From CFX5 sp023384495 (lineage in GTDB: Bacteria; Chloroflexota; Anaerolineae; Caldilineales; Caldilineaceae): DNA of 64,000 bases. Both the position numbers and the translations under genes were made by a program. The stretch covers positions 186,001 to 250,000 of the forward strand of contig JASNZV010000009.1 of the NCBI GenBank assembly GCA_048499455.1. Direction: 5' to 3'. Under the pieces are notes generated by a model. It searched no databases. It was not told where the DNA came from and saw nothing but the letters and a program-made list of their open reading frames with translations. Below, piece after piece: positions 33,491-42,895 of the stretch. Within the stretch, counting starts at the first letter, position 1. Each line of letters starts with the position of its first letter.

Positions 33491-35506
33491 TCAGTCGCTG
33501 ATGCGCTCCATCACCTGGAGCGCGCGCAGTTCCATCAGTTGGTCGCGCAAGGCGGCGGCCTTCTCGAATTCGAGCGCTTTGGCGGCCTCTTTCATCTCTT
33601 TCTCGATCTGTTTGACCAGCCGCGCCAGCTCATCCTTGGGCAGATCCGCCGCGCGCATGGTGGGCGGCGCGTCGCCCTCGGTGCTGTAGTCGGTCTTGGC
33701 CTCGGCCATGATCTTGACCCGGTCGGTCAGGTCGCGAATGCTCTTGACAATGCCGCGCGGCTCGATGTTGTTCTCCAGGTTGTAGCGCAACTGAATCTCG
33801 CGGCGGCGGTTGGTCTCTCCGATTGCGGTTTCCATCGCGCCCGTGACCTTGTCGGCATAGAGGATCGCCTTGCCCTCAATGTGGCGGGCAGCGCGGCCAA
33901 TCGTCTGGATCAGCGCGCTCGCGCTGCGCAAGAAGCCCTCTTTGTCCGCATCGAGCACGGCCACCAGCGACACCTCGGGCAGATCCAGCCCCTCGCGCAG
34001 CAAGTTGATGCCGACGACCACATCGTAGACGCCCATGCGCAGGTCGCGCAAAATCTCCACCCGCTCCAGCGTCTGGATGTCGCTGTGCAGATATTGCACC
34101 TTGATGTTCAGCTCGGCCAGATATTCGGTCAGGTCTTCGGCCATGCGCTTGGTGAGCGTGGTGACAAGCACCCGTTGCCCCCTGGCCACCCGCATCTTGA
34201 CCTCGCGGAGAAGGTCTTCGATCTGGCCTTCGGTTGGGCGCACCTCGACTTCGGGATCCACCAGGCCGGTGGGGCGGATCACCTGCTCCACCACCTGTTC
34301 GCCGTGTTCATGCTCGTACGGGCCGGGGGTGGCGCTGACATAGACCACCTGGTTGACATGTTGCTCGAACTCTTCAAACTTGAGCGGGCGATTGTCCAGC
34401 GCGCTGGGCAGGCGGAAGCCAAAGTTGACCAACACCTCTTTGCGCGAACGGTCGCCGTTGTACATGCCGCGAATCTGCGGCACGGTCATGTGGCTCTCAT
34501 CGATGATGAGCAGCCAGTCTGCCGGGAAGTAGTCGAGCAGCGTCCACGGCGTGCTGCCAGGTGGGCGGCGGGCGAGCGGGCGGCTGTAATTCTCGATGCC
34601 GGCGCATGTGCCCACCTCGCGCAGCATCTCTAGATCATAGTTGGTGCGCTGTTGGATGCGCTGGGCCTCGATCAGCTTGCCCTCCTGCTGAAAGAGCGCT
34701 ACCTGCTCCTCCATCTCCTGCCGAATCTCACTCATCGCCTCTTCGAGCATGGCGCGCGGGGTAATAAAGTGCTTGGCCGGGAAGATGTCCACCTGTTGGT
34801 GGTCGGCCAGCACCTCACCGGTGAGCGGGTCGATCTCGGTGATGCGCTCGATCTCGTCGCCCCACAGGCTGATGCGGTAGGCAAACTCGCGCTCCGCCGG
34901 CTGCACCTCCAACACATCCCCGCGCACGCGAAAACGCCCACGCTGGAGCACATCGTCGTTGCGCTCGAAGTAGATCTCCACCAGGTGGCGCAACACGGTG
35001 TTGCGGCGCACCAGGTCGCCCACGCGGAGATTGAGCACCGCCTGCCCATAGGCTTGCGGGCTGCCCAGACCATAGATACACGAGACCGACGCCACGATCA
35101 CCACGTCGCGCCGGCTGAGCAGCGAGCTGGTGGCCGCCAGCCGCAGCCGGTCAATCTCTTCGTTGATCTGCGAGTCCTTTTCGATATAAGTATCGGTGCG
35201 CGGGATATACGCCTCGGGCTGGTAGTAGTCGTAATAGCTGACAAAGTATTCCACGGCGTTGTTGGGGAAGAACTCGCGGAACTCGCTGTACAGTTGCGCC
35301 GCCAACGTTTTGTTGTGGGCGATGATCAGCGCCGGCTTCTGCACTTCCTCAATCAGCTTGGCCATGGTGTAGGTCTTGCCCGACCCGGTGACGCCCAACA
35401 AGACCTGGTGGCGCATGCCCCCGCGCACCCCATCGGCCAGTTGCTCGATGGCCTGTGGCTGGTCACCCGTGGGCTGAAACTCGCTGACAACTTGAAGTGA
35501 TGGCAT
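33491..35506 (-). CDS. uvrB: UvrABC system protein B
   Basis: Damage-verifying helicase of nucleotide excision repair. 671 aa. Walker A GVTGSGKT at 38-45, the DNA-binding beta-hairpin YYDYYQPEAYIP near 92-103, DESHMTVPQ as Walker B, then GINLLREGLDLPEV and QTIGRAARH helicase motifs. The C-terminal UVR motif is about 630-665 (ELARLVKQIEKEMKEAAKALEFEKAA), which binds UvrC. An SOS-like operator lies between promoter and start. mfd in the same window supplies the transcription-coupled branch. Confidence 0.98.
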   Translation of the reverse strand: MPSLQVVSEFQPTGDQPQAIEQLADGVRGGMRHQVLLGVTGSGKTYTMAKLIEEVQKPALIIAHNKTLAAQLYSEFREFFPNNAVEYFVSYYDYYQPEAYIPRTDTYIEKDSQINEEIDRLRLAATSSLLSRRDVVIVASVSCIYGLGSPQAYGQAVLNLRVGDLVRRNTVLRHLVEIYFERNDDVLQRGRFRVRGDVLEVQPAEREFAYRISLWGDEIERITEIDPLTGEVLADHQQVDIFPAKHFITPRAMLEEAMSEIRQEMEEQVALFQQEGKLIEAQRIQQRTNYDLEMLREVGTCAGIENYSRPLARRPPGSTPWTLLDYFPADWLLIIDESHMTVPQIRGMYNGDRSRKEVLVNFGFRLPSALDNRPLKFEEFEQHVNQVVYVSATPGPYEHEHGEQVVEQVIRPTGLVDPEVEVRPTEGQIEDLLREVKMRVARGQRVLVTTLTKRMAEDLTEYLAELNIKVQYLHSDIQTLERVEILRDLRMGVYDVVVGINLLREGLDLPEVSLVAVLDADKEGFLRSASALIQTIGRAARHIEGKAILYADKVTGAMETAIGETNRRREIQLRYNLENNIEPRGIVKSIRDLTDRVKIMAEAKTDYSTEGDAPPTMRAADLPKDELARLVKQIEKEMKEAAKALEFEKAAALRDQLMELRALQVMERISD

Positions 35507-35549
35507 TGTATCCCCTCACATCGCTTACGCCATACCGCGATGAATGTTC

Positions 35550-35563
35550 CGAACACCAGTTCT
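35550..35563 (-). promoter_or_regulatory. LexA-type SOS operator upstream of uvrB
   Basis: CGAAC-N4-GTTC (35550-35562), the palindromic core of the Gram-positive LexA box. It sits just downstream of the uvrB -10 element and about 44 nt before the start codon, where a repressor would block transcription. Confidence 0.7.
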
Positions 35564-35572
35564 AACCGATTC

Positions 35573-35601
35573 ATTATAGCGAAAAATGGGGTGATTGTCC
35601 A
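35573..35601 (-). promoter_or_regulatory. uvrB promoter
   Basis: On the minus strand TGGACA (35601-35596), 17-bp spacer, TATAAT (35578-35573). Confidence 0.7.
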
Positions 35602-35624
35602 ACCGCATTGCATTGCGAAAAGAA

Positions 35625-36857
35625 CTACATTGTACGGCTCATTTCCCACGCCACGGGGAGCTGTTGCAGCCCACGCAGGATGGGCACGCCCCGCCAGCGC
35701 AGCGGTGCGGCTGTCGCCAGCCGCAGCCCGGGCAGCCGCTGGAGCAACGCGGCCAGCGCAATCTTGGCTTCGAGGCGGGCCAGCGCCCCCCCCAAACAGT
35801 AGTGGATGCCCTGCCCAAAACCGAGATGGCGGTTGGGCTGGCGGGTAATGTCAAATTGGTCCGGCTCGGTGAAGTGCGCCGGGTCGCGGTCGGCCGCGGC
35901 CAACACCAGGCTCACCGCATCCCCGCGGTGGAACAGATGGCTGCCCACCATGAGGTCATCGGCTGCAAAGCGCATGGTGGCGCGCTCCACCGGGCCGTCA
36001 AAGCGCACCATCTCTTCGACGGCGCTCTCGATCAGGTCGGGCCGGGCGCGTAGTAACGCCATCTGCGCCGGGTGATGCAGCAGCGCCAACACCCCGTTGC
36101 CGATCAGGTTGACCACCGTCTCGTGCCCGGCCACCATCAGCAAGATGACCATGCTAAAGAGTTCATCCTCGCGCAGGCGGTCGCCCGCCTCCTCGGCCTG
36201 GAGCAAGAGCGTGATCAGGTCGTCGCGCGGGGTCTGACGCCGTTCGTTGAAAATGGCGCGCATATAGCCGGTGAAATCCTCCATGCGGCGCCGCATCTTG
36301 AGCACCTTCTTGGCGCCGCGCTGCACATTGACCGACGGCGTAACGAACGCATCCGACCAGTGGCGAAAGCGCGCCCGGTCGCGCGCGGGGACGCCCAACA
36401 GCTCGGCGATGACGGTGATGGGCAGCGGGAAGGCGAACTCTTCGATGAGGTTCATGCGCCCGCGGCGCTGCACGCGGTCGAGCAGCCCGTCGGCAATGGC
36501 CTGGATGCGTGGGGCCATCCGTTGCACAACCGCGCCGGTGAAGGCCTTGTTCACCAGCGTGCGCAGCCGGGTGTGGTCGGGTGGATCCAGGTTGAGCATG
36601 TGGTTGCCGAGCAGGCCGACCAGATCGGGCGTGGGGGGGAGTTGGGCGCGCTCGGCGGGTGTCATGGTGTTGCGCACATCTTTGACAAAGTGGACAGGCT
36701 CGCGCAACAGCGCCGACACATCGTCGTAGCGGGTGACAAACCAGATCGATTTGCCGCCGGCGGCGTCGCGGCGGCAGATCGGCTCATAGTCGCGCAGTTG
36801 CGCATAGGTGGGATAGGGGTCGGCCTTGAAGTGTGGGCCAAAGAGGTCAAGTTTCAA
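35625..36857 (-). CDS. Cytochrome P450
   Basis: 410 aa when started at TTG 36857, which has GGAAGCGAG upstream and gives the usual bacterial P450 length; no ATG fits better. I-helix AGHETVVNLIG, ExxR in EEMVRFDG, and the heme-ligand loop FGQGIHYCLGGALAR with the Cys near 354. Soluble class I type, which needs a ferredoxin and reductase that are not encoded nearby. Substrate unknown. A run of Cys/Leu codons upstream of the start belongs to the ACACAGAG repeat, not to the protein. Confidence 0.93.
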   Translation of the reverse strand: MKLDLFGPHFKADPYPTYAQLRDYEPICRRDAAGGKSIWFVTRYDDVSALLREPVHFVKDVRNTMTPAERAQLPPTPDLVGLLGNHMLNLDPPDHTRLRTLVNKAFTGAVVQRMAPRIQAIADGLLDRVQRRGRMNLIEEFAFPLPITVIAELLGVPARDRARFRHWSDAFVTPSVNVQRGAKKVLKMRRRMEDFTGYMRAIFNERRQTPRDDLITLLLQAEEAGDRLREDELFSMVILLMVAGHETVVNLIGNGVLALLHHPAQMALLRARPDLIESAVEEMVRFDGPVERATMRFAADDLMVGSHLFHRGDAVSLVLAAADRDPAHFTEPDQFDITRQPNRHLGFGQGIHYCLGGALARLEAKIALAALLQRLPGLRLATAAPLRWRGVPILRGLQQLPVAWEMSRTM

Positions 36858-36910
36858 GCCAACTCGCTTCCGTACGGAAATCCGTTTATCGACTAATATG
36901 AAAATACGAC

Positions 36911-37062
36911 AGAACAGCGTAACACAGAGGACGCAGAGACTGCACAGAGTACACCGAGAAAAACGAGATGACATGTTCTATGGGCAATATCCTCTGTGTC
37001 CTCTGCGCCTCCTCGGTGTGCTCTGTGTTCCTGCTGTGCGCTGCCATTTTCATCGTTCGGCG
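36911..37062. repeat. ACACAGAG palindromic repeat, copy 2
   Basis: CACAGAGTACACCGAG pairs 15 of 16 with CTCGGTGTGCTCTGTG. The right end (CTGTGTTCCTGCTGT) equals copy 1 at 18105-18213. It fills the gap between the P450 start and the DinB stop. Confidence 0.8.
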
Positions 37063-37113
37063 CCCAAGGGGATCCCGACCTGTTCATGACGCCTGCTGCG
37101 TAACAGGCATGGC

Positions 37114-37647
37114 TCAGCGGGCTTCCGCCAGGCGACGCGCCTCGCTGATCTGACCGCGGTGCTCGGCCTCGTGCTGGCATAGGTGATGGAGCACCCATTC
37201 GGGTGTGACATCGTAGGCGTCAAAGTGGCGCACACGGCGGAAGTCAGCAACGGACACAGTGTGGAACGCCTCCATCAGCGTGGCGCGCACGGCGTCGAGC
37301 CGCGCCAGATGGTCATCCAAACTCACGCCGACCACGGCGGTCAGGCGGCCGGCCGCGTCGCGCACATCGTGGGGGAACTGGGCCGCCATTGCTTCGGGAA
37401 AGGGTTGCTCGAGCACATCAGCATAGAGCCAGTCGGCCTCGATCGCGGCGATATGATAGAGCAGGGCGCCGATGGTGTTATCGATGCAGGGCGCGGCAAA
37501 GTCGATGGCCGCCGGCGCAATGCCCGCCAGCGCCTGTTTGGTTCGTTGGCGCGCGTCTTCCAATGCCAGGAGCCAGACACCGATCTCAGGCGGATAGGCG
37601 GGATGTGCGGTAAAGAGCAGCTTTCGTTTTGGTTTGGCGTCGCTCAT
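37114..37647 (-). CDS. DinB-family protein
   Basis: 177 aa from ATG 37647. Four-helix DinB fold with the metal-binding His triad: one in LLYHIAAIEADWLYAD and the pair in WVLHHLCQHEAEHRGQI. Members include thiol-dependent transferases and damage-induced proteins; many have unknown roles. It precedes a 2-hydroxyacid dehydrogenase on the same strand, 71 bp apart, but no functional link is known. Confidence 0.85.
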   Translation of the reverse strand: MSDAKPKRKLLFTAHPAYPPEIGVWLLALEDARQRTKQALAGIAPAAIDFAAPCIDNTIGALLYHIAAIEADWLYADVLEQPFPEAMAAQFPHDVRDAAGRLTAVVGVSLDDHLARLDAVRATLMEAFHTVSVADFRRVRHFDAYDVTPEWVLHHLCQHEAEHRGQISEARRLAEAR

Positions 37648-37718
37648 GGATTGTCTTTCTGGGATGGTGATGGGGCCCGCGTGGCGCGTAAGCCAGCGAC
37701 GCGCCACGCATCGCGCGA

Positions 37719-38669
37719 TCAATATCCCAACTTTTTGTCCACCACATTGTAGAGCGGCTCGCCGGCCAGATAGCGGCGAAGATTCTCCTTGATGATATTG
37801 CGGACATTGGCCTGCGTCTGCTCCGAGGCGGGCGAGCAGTGGGGGGTGATGAGCACGTTGGGGGCGTCCCACAGTTCGCTGTCGGCGGGCAGCGGCTCGA
37901 CGGCGGCCACGTCAAATCCGGCGCCGGCCAACCGGCCATCGCGCAACATGGCAGTCGCGGTCGGCTCATCGACAATGCCGCCGCGCGACATCACCAGCAG
38001 GAACGAGCCCGGCTTCATCTGCTGCAACTGCGCGGCGCCGATCAGCCCGCGCGTCTCGGGCGTAATCGGGATGGCGATCACCACCACATCCGAGCGGCGC
38101 ATCAGATCGTCCAGCCCATCGAGCAGACGCAACTCGCTTACATAGTCGGGCTTCTGCACGGGGTGGGCGTCTACGGCAATGATCTCCATCTCGAACGCGT
38201 GCGCTCGTTTGGCAATCGCGCGCCCGATCTGCCCCAGGCCCACAATGCCCATGGTCATCCCCACCAGCCCCACATAAGGGCGGGTGCGCGGTGTGTTCCA
38301 GACATGCTGTTTCTGGTTTTCGTAGAGTTGAGCAAAGTTGCGCGCCAGGTGGATCAACATACCAAAGGTGTGTTCGGCAATGGTGGTGGCGTGAGCGCCG
38401 CGCGTGTTGCAGACGACAATGTCGGTGTCGCGCAGCTCGGGGACGGCCTGCATCCATTCCACCCCGGCGCTGCCCGACTGGATCCAGCGCAGATTGGGGG
38501 CGGCGCGCAACAGATCGCTGGTCACTGCGCCAAAGGCGACCTCCGCATTGGCGGCGGCCTGGGCCAGCTCGTCGGGCGTTGCGCCGCTGACAAATTCAAC
38601 CTGGGGAAACTCCTGTTGCCAGTCGCCGACATAGTGGTGCATATAGGGAGAGGTGATCAATACCTTCAT
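37719..38669 (-). CDS. D-2-hydroxyacid dehydrogenase (GhrA-like)
   Basis: 316 aa from ATG 38669. NAD(P) motif GIVGLGQIGRAIA; catalytic Arg in VMSRGGIVDE, Glu in VAAVEPLPAD and His in ITPHCSPASE. It has the N-terminal style of glyoxylate/hydroxypyruvate reductases. It shares the family with the 752 gene, but the sequences differ widely, so this is not a recent duplicate. Physiological substrate undetermined. Confidence 0.9.
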   Translation of the reverse strand: MKVLITSPYMHHYVGDWQQEFPQVEFVSGATPDELAQAAANAEVAFGAVTSDLLRAAPNLRWIQSGSAGVEWMQAVPELRDTDIVVCNTRGAHATTIAEHTFGMLIHLARNFAQLYENQKQHVWNTPRTRPYVGLVGMTMGIVGLGQIGRAIAKRAHAFEMEIIAVDAHPVQKPDYVSELRLLDGLDDLMRRSDVVVIAIPITPETRGLIGAAQLQQMKPGSFLLVMSRGGIVDEPTATAMLRDGRLAGAGFDVAAVEPLPADSELWDAPNVLITPHCSPASEQTQANVRNIIKENLRRYLAGEPLYNVVDKKLGY

Positions 38670-38831
38670 CGTTGGGTTCCTCGCATCCTCTGGTCTGCGC
38701 GGTTTGCATCTTGTCCGCGCCGTAACGGGTTGAGTTGGTAATATGGGTTTTGTAGGCACCTTGGGAGCCGTGCGCACAGCGTGAGTATATCACAACCCGC
38801 GGGCAAGCGGTATGCGGAAAAACGGGCAGCG

Positions 38832-39401
38832 CTAGCGCTGGTGGGTGAAGGGCAACATGCGATTGAGGTAGCGGTCGCGATAGACCAGGTGGTGGCGGAT
38901 GCCCAGCCCCCAATGCGCCAGGAGCGTCGCCACAATCAGCCAGGCCGTGAGGCGGTGCGTCCACTGGGCGATGAGGGCCACGGTGGCGTCTTCGCCCATA
39001 AAGTTGGGCAGATGCCAGCGGCTGAAAAAGTGGACGCCATAGCCGCCGGTCATCACATACAGATAACCGCTAATGGGCATGAGAAACATGCAGATATAGA
39101 GGATCCGCTCGATCCAGTGGATGAGTAGCTTTTCGCCGGCGCTCAGATTGGGCGCCCAGCCGGGCAACGGCGTCGTCTTGCGCCAGGTGAAGCGCAGCAT
39201 GGCCACCCCCAACAGGATCAGCCCAATCGACTTGTGCCAGTTGTAGAGCGCGCCCTGGGTGTAGCCAAAGGTGGTCGTCCCCTGCGGTGTATTGAGCATG
39301 GCGTACGCCACCACAAACTGGTTGACGAAGAAGAGAAAGACCAGCCAGTGCAGCAGCTTGGTGACCCAACCATAGCGAGTTGTCGTGCTCTTGACCGGCA
39401 T
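38832..39401 (-). CDS. Cytochrome b561-like membrane protein
   Basis: 189 aa. Four membrane helices with the heme-ligand histidines characteristic of bacterial b561/YodB: TKLLHWLVFLFF, ALYNWHKSIGLILLG, and WTHRLTAWLIVATLLAHWGLG. Start MPVKSTTTRYGWVTK. It shuttles electrons between quinol and periplasmic acceptors in relatives. Divergent from the Mrp operon across a long regulatory gap. Confidence 0.88.
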   Translation of the reverse strand: MPVKSTTTRYGWVTKLLHWLVFLFFVNQFVVAYAMLNTPQGTTTFGYTQGALYNWHKSIGLILLGVAMLRFTWRKTTPLPGWAPNLSAGEKLLIHWIERILYICMFLMPISGYLYVMTGGYGVHFFSRWHLPNFMGEDATVALIAQWTHRLTAWLIVATLLAHWGLGIRHHLVYRDRYLNRMLPFTHQR

Positions 39402-39660
39402 GATTTCGTCTTTCTGCGCTTCCTCGGCCTGTTCTCAGAATGCGGAATGATTGCGACGCCTCCGATTGTAGCACAGGTACTGGGATTGCGCCTACAGAAT
39501 CAGAAACGATCTGCCTGTATTTTGACAACGGATTTGGAGTTTGTTACCATCCAGAGCAATAAAGAATCCAATTGTTCGCTCAACTGTTCATGGGAATAAG
39601 TTGGGATTGCAGACAAGGTGAACAGAAAGATTTGACCTTAATAAAAACAAAACAGGTATT

Positions 39661-39847
39661 GGTTGGGGAGTAGCCACTTGCATTTGCAAGTCGAGCCATC
39701 GTCAATTCGGAGCAGATAGCTCCCGGTTGCTCGTACGTGCTTCGGCGCTATTGGCGAGACCGCCGCGACGTTTTACTGACGTACTGTGCCCGAATCTGGT
39801 CAACGGGGACACGTTCGCCGAGTATCGCCGGGCGGTCTCGTTTTTTT
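39661..39847 (+). promoter_or_regulatory. yybP-ykoY (manganese) riboswitch candidate with terminator
   Basis: Conserved blocks appear in order: GGGGAGTAGCC, an ACTTGC/GCAAGT hairpin, ATCGTCAATTCGG, and TTGGCGAGACC. CGAGACCGCC (39755-39764) then pairs with GGCGGTCTCG (39831-39840), followed by seven T, so the 3' conserved strand is shared between aptamer and terminator. The element senses Mn2+ in studied bacteria. The rest of 39402-40063 holds no gene; a small hairpin CCGCCTCA/TGAGGCGG lies at 40008-40026. P1 pairing is weak, which lowers certainty. Confidence 0.72.
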
Positions 39848-40063
39848 CATCCACTCGTTGGCCCAATGCTCAGCTACAACGCCGCGCTCGTTACCATTTT
39901 TGACCCAGTGTCGCCCAGTGCAAGGGCGAATGGAGTGTGATTTCACGGGCTGGTGTGAGCAAAAACGGCTGTCCCTCCAGAAAATGGTCGCCCGGCCCTG
40001 CATGTTGCCGCCTCACAATGAGGCGGTCCCCCGCCAAACCATAAGTAAGGACCCTTCGTAACC

Positions 40064-42481
40064 ATGCTGATTGCCCTGCTTGCTCTGTTGACTGTTTCCA
40101 GCCCGATCTTGTGGCTGCTCAGGCCGCACCGTTGGCGCCACGCCGGCTGGCTGGCGGCGATCCCGCCTGCGCTGGTGACAGTGTGGCTTGTCACCCAACT
40201 GGCGCCGGTAGGCCAGGGCGTTATTGTCACCGAGCAGGTGACGTGGTCAGACGCCTTTGGGCTAAACCTGCAACTACGCCTCGACGGGCTGGCCCTGCTC
40301 TTTGGGTTAATCATCGCCGGGATCGGCGTGTGCATCGCCATCTACGCCGGCTACTACTTTGAAGACGACCCCAAGTTGGGCTATTTCTACGCCCTCCTCT
40401 TTTTGTTTATGCCCAGCATGCTTGGGCTGGTATGGGCCGACAATCTGCTGGCGCTCTTTGTGTTTTGGGAAGGCACCAGCATCACTAGCTATCTGCTGAT
40501 CTCGTTCAAGCTGGCCGACAAGGCGGCGCTTGAGGGGGCGCGCCGCGCGCTGATTGTCACGGGGATGGGCGCGCTGGCTATGCTGGGTGGCCTTGTGCTG
40601 TTGGGGCAGATGGCCGGCGACTACACCATCAGCGGCATTCTGGCTCAGGCGCCTGCGGCGCTCATGGCCAACCCGCTCTTCCCCGCCGCGCTCGTGTTGA
40701 TCCTATTGGGCGCGTTTACCAAGTCGGCCCAGTTCCCGTTTCACTTCTGGTTGCCCGGCGCCATGTCGGCGCCGACGCCGGCCAGCGCTTATCTGCATTC
40801 GGCCACCATGGTCAAGGCTGGCGTCTATTTGCTGGCGCGTATGCACCCCGCGCTGGGCGAACATCCGCTCTGGTTTTGGGCGTTGTTTGTCATTGGCGGT
40901 GTCACCATGCTCTTGGGCGCCAGCAGCGCGCTCCGCTACTATGACCTGAAGGCAATCCTGGCGCACGCCACGGTGAGCCAGTTGGGCGTGCTGGTGATGC
41001 TGTTGGCCTTCACCGGCGAAAAGGCGGCGGTGGCTGTCGTGCTGGGCATTTTGGCCCATGCGCTCTATAAGGGGCCGCTCTTTCTCATTGCCGGCATCAT
41101 CGACCATGCAACAGGCACACGCGATATTCGCCAGTTGGCTGGCCTAGGCCGCAGGTTGCCACTGGTGGCCGCCACCGTTTTTCTTGCCGGCATCTCTATG
41201 GCCGGGCTGTTGCCCACCTTTGGCTTTGTGGCCAAAGAGACGGCGCTCGAAAGTTTTTATGGCTATGTGACCGAAGGGGATCTAATTTTGGGGTGGGTTG
41301 GCTTGGTGGCCACGGCCCTGGGCGGCGCCTTCTTTGTGGCCTATAGCCTGACGCTCATCTGGGAGCCGTTCTTCCGCCGGCGAGCGTCGCTAGAGGCTGT
41401 CGACGTACATCACAAGCCGCGCGTGCTCTTTGTTGCCCCGGCGCTGGTTCTGACGCTCATCGGCAGCATGATCCCCTTTTTACTCGGGGTGCTGGAACAT
41501 GACCTCTTTGCCCCACCGGCTGCCGCCATTGTGGGCGCGCCGGTGGATGTCCATCTGCTGCTCTGGCATGGCTTTACGCCGGTTCTCTACACCAGCCTGG
41601 TGGCGATTGGCGTGGGTGTAGTCATCTTTTTGTTGCGCGAGCCAGTGCGCGCAGCGTTTGCCCGCACGCCAGCCTGGCTCAACGGACAATTTATGTTTGA
41701 CCAATCCATTGACGCCCTCTATGCCCTGGCCCACTGGAGCACCCGCACGGTGCAGGGCGCATCGTTTGCCACTCAGCTCAGCGTTACCTTCCTGGCCGCG
41801 TCTGCATTTGTTGTGTATGCGCTGCTGGGCGCCGGCCTCATCGGGGACTTGCGCAACGACTGGGGCGCCCTGCCCACATTTTATGAGGTCGTGCTGAGCC
41901 TGCTTGCCATCTCCGCCGCGCTGGTGACGGCGCGCCTGCGCAACCGCCTCAGCGCCATTATCAGCATCGGCGTGGTGGGCGTTGTGATGACGCTCATCTT
42001 TGTCTTTTTTGGGGCGCCCGACCTGGCCCTGACGCAATTGCTCATTGAATTGCTCACCGTGGTCATGCTGGTGCTCGTCTTCTATCGTATCCCCCCGCGC
42101 GACCACCCCAGCATGAGCCGCCCCATGCGCATCCGCAACTGGGTGGTGGCGTGCGCCGTGGGCCTCTGGGGAGGCGTGATGGCGCTGTTGGGCGCGGAGT
42201 CGCCGCTGCGGCCCGCGATCAGCGAGTTCTTTCTGCTTAACGCCGTGCCGGCAGCCCACGGCGGCAATATTGTCAATGTCATTTTGGTGGATTTCCGCGC
42301 CTTTGACACCTTTGGCGAAATCACGGTGCTGGTGATCGCCGCGGTGGGCGGCTATGCGCTGTTGCGGGCGTGGCGGCTACGGCCGGCCCGCGTCGCTGAA
42401 CCGTTGGACGAAACGATGGCGTCAGCGGCCCAATCTGTTTCATCCTCATCGCCAAACGCAGAGGAGACATCTCATGCCTGA
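40064..42481 (+). CDS. mrpA: Mrp Na+/H+ antiporter subunit A
   Basis: 805 aa, the large Mrp A subunit, related to complex I NuoL. The early part has WADNLLALFVFWEGTSITSYLLISF and the transport core shows AFTKSAQFPFHFWLPGAMSAPTPASAYLHSATMVKAGVYLLARMHP with the key Lys, and HATVSQLGVLVMLL. The C-terminal 200 residues carry the MrpA/MbhD-like region (APDLALTQLLIELLTVVMLVL) and an MrpB-like start (NIVNVILVDFRAFDTFGEITVL). It exchanges Na+ for protons together with subunits B-G. The start is behind AAGTAAGGA. It overlaps mrpB by 8 nt. Confidence 0.97.
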   Translation: MLIALLALLTVSSPILWLLRPHRWRHAGWLAAIPPALVTVWLVTQLAPVGQGVIVTEQVTWSDAFGLNLQLRLDGLALLFGLIIAGIGVCIAIYAGYYFEDDPKLGYFYALLFLFMPSMLGLVWADNLLALFVFWEGTSITSYLLISFKLADKAALEGARRALIVTGMGALAMLGGLVLLGQMAGDYTISGILAQAPAALMANPLFPAALVLILLGAFTKSAQFPFHFWLPGAMSAPTPASAYLHSATMVKAGVYLLARMHPALGEHPLWFWALFVIGGVTMLLGASSALRYYDLKAILAHATVSQLGVLVMLLAFTGEKAAVAVVLGILAHALYKGPLFLIAGIIDHATGTRDIRQLAGLGRRLPLVAATVFLAGISMAGLLPTFGFVAKETALESFYGYVTEGDLILGWVGLVATALGGAFFVAYSLTLIWEPFFRRRASLEAVDVHHKPRVLFVAPALVLTLIGSMIPFLLGVLEHDLFAPPAAAIVGAPVDVHLLLWHGFTPVLYTSLVAIGVGVVIFLLREPVRAAFARTPAWLNGQFMFDQSIDALYALAHWSTRTVQGASFATQLSVTFLAASAFVVYALLGAGLIGDLRNDWGALPTFYEVVLSLLAISAALVTARLRNRLSAIISIGVVGVVMTLIFVFFGAPDLALTQLLIELLTVVMLVLVFYRIPPRDHPSMSRPMRIRNWVVACAVGLWGGVMALLGAESPLRPAISEFFLLNAVPAAHGGNIVNVILVDFRAFDTFGEITVLVIAAVGGYALLRAWRLRPARVAEPLDETMASAAQSVSSSSPNAEETSHA

Positions 42482-42890
42482 ACTCTATTTATCGCTGCTC
42501 GACCGCATTCTCACGCCTGTGCTGCTTGTGCTGGCGGTGCTGCTCTTGCTGGTGGGGCACAATCACCCCGGTGGCGGCTTTATCGCCGGGCTTGTCGTAG
42601 CGGCTGCCTTTCTCATGCAGATCATCACGCGCGGCGACCAGTTCGTACGGACGTTGATTGGCCGCTATTTGCAGCCAGTGATGGGGGTGGGGTTGCTGTT
42701 GGCTGTTTTGGCCGCCCTCATCGGCGTGTTGCAGGGTGGTTTTTTCTATGGGGTTTGGTGGAAACTCCCCCTGGGCGAAAACTTCATCGAATTTGGCACG
42801 CCGACGCTCTTTGACATTGGCGTCTTTCTGGTGGTGAGCGCCGTCGTCACATCCTATATTCTCGAATTCAGCCGCCAGGCGGAAAGGTAG
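42474..42890 (+). CDS. mrpB: Mrp antiporter subunit B
   Basis: 138 aa from ATG 42474 (GAGGAG upstream). Four membrane helices with the family motif GHNHPGGGFIAGLVVAAAF. Part of the seven-subunit cation/proton antiporter. The start lies inside the end of mrpA, indicating coupled translation. Confidence 0.95.
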   Translation: MPELYLSLLDRILTPVLLVLAVLLLLVGHNHPGGGFIAGLVVAAAFLMQIITRGDQFVRTLIGRYLQPVMGVGLLLAVLAALIGVLQGGFFYGVWWKLPLGENFIEFGTPTLFDIGVFLVVSAVVTSYILEFSRQAER

Positions 42891-42895
42891 CGACC

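Noticed and set aside
33272..34633. Long plus-strand open frame opposite uvrB and the TauE gene
   Set aside because: His/Leu/Gln-rich shadow composition; UvrB motifs on the minus strand are unambiguous.
36858..36974. N-terminal extension of the P450 as a Cys-rich membrane anchor
   Set aside because: The extension is encoded by the ACACAGAG repeat; TTG 36857 has a ribosome binding site and gives the normal family length.
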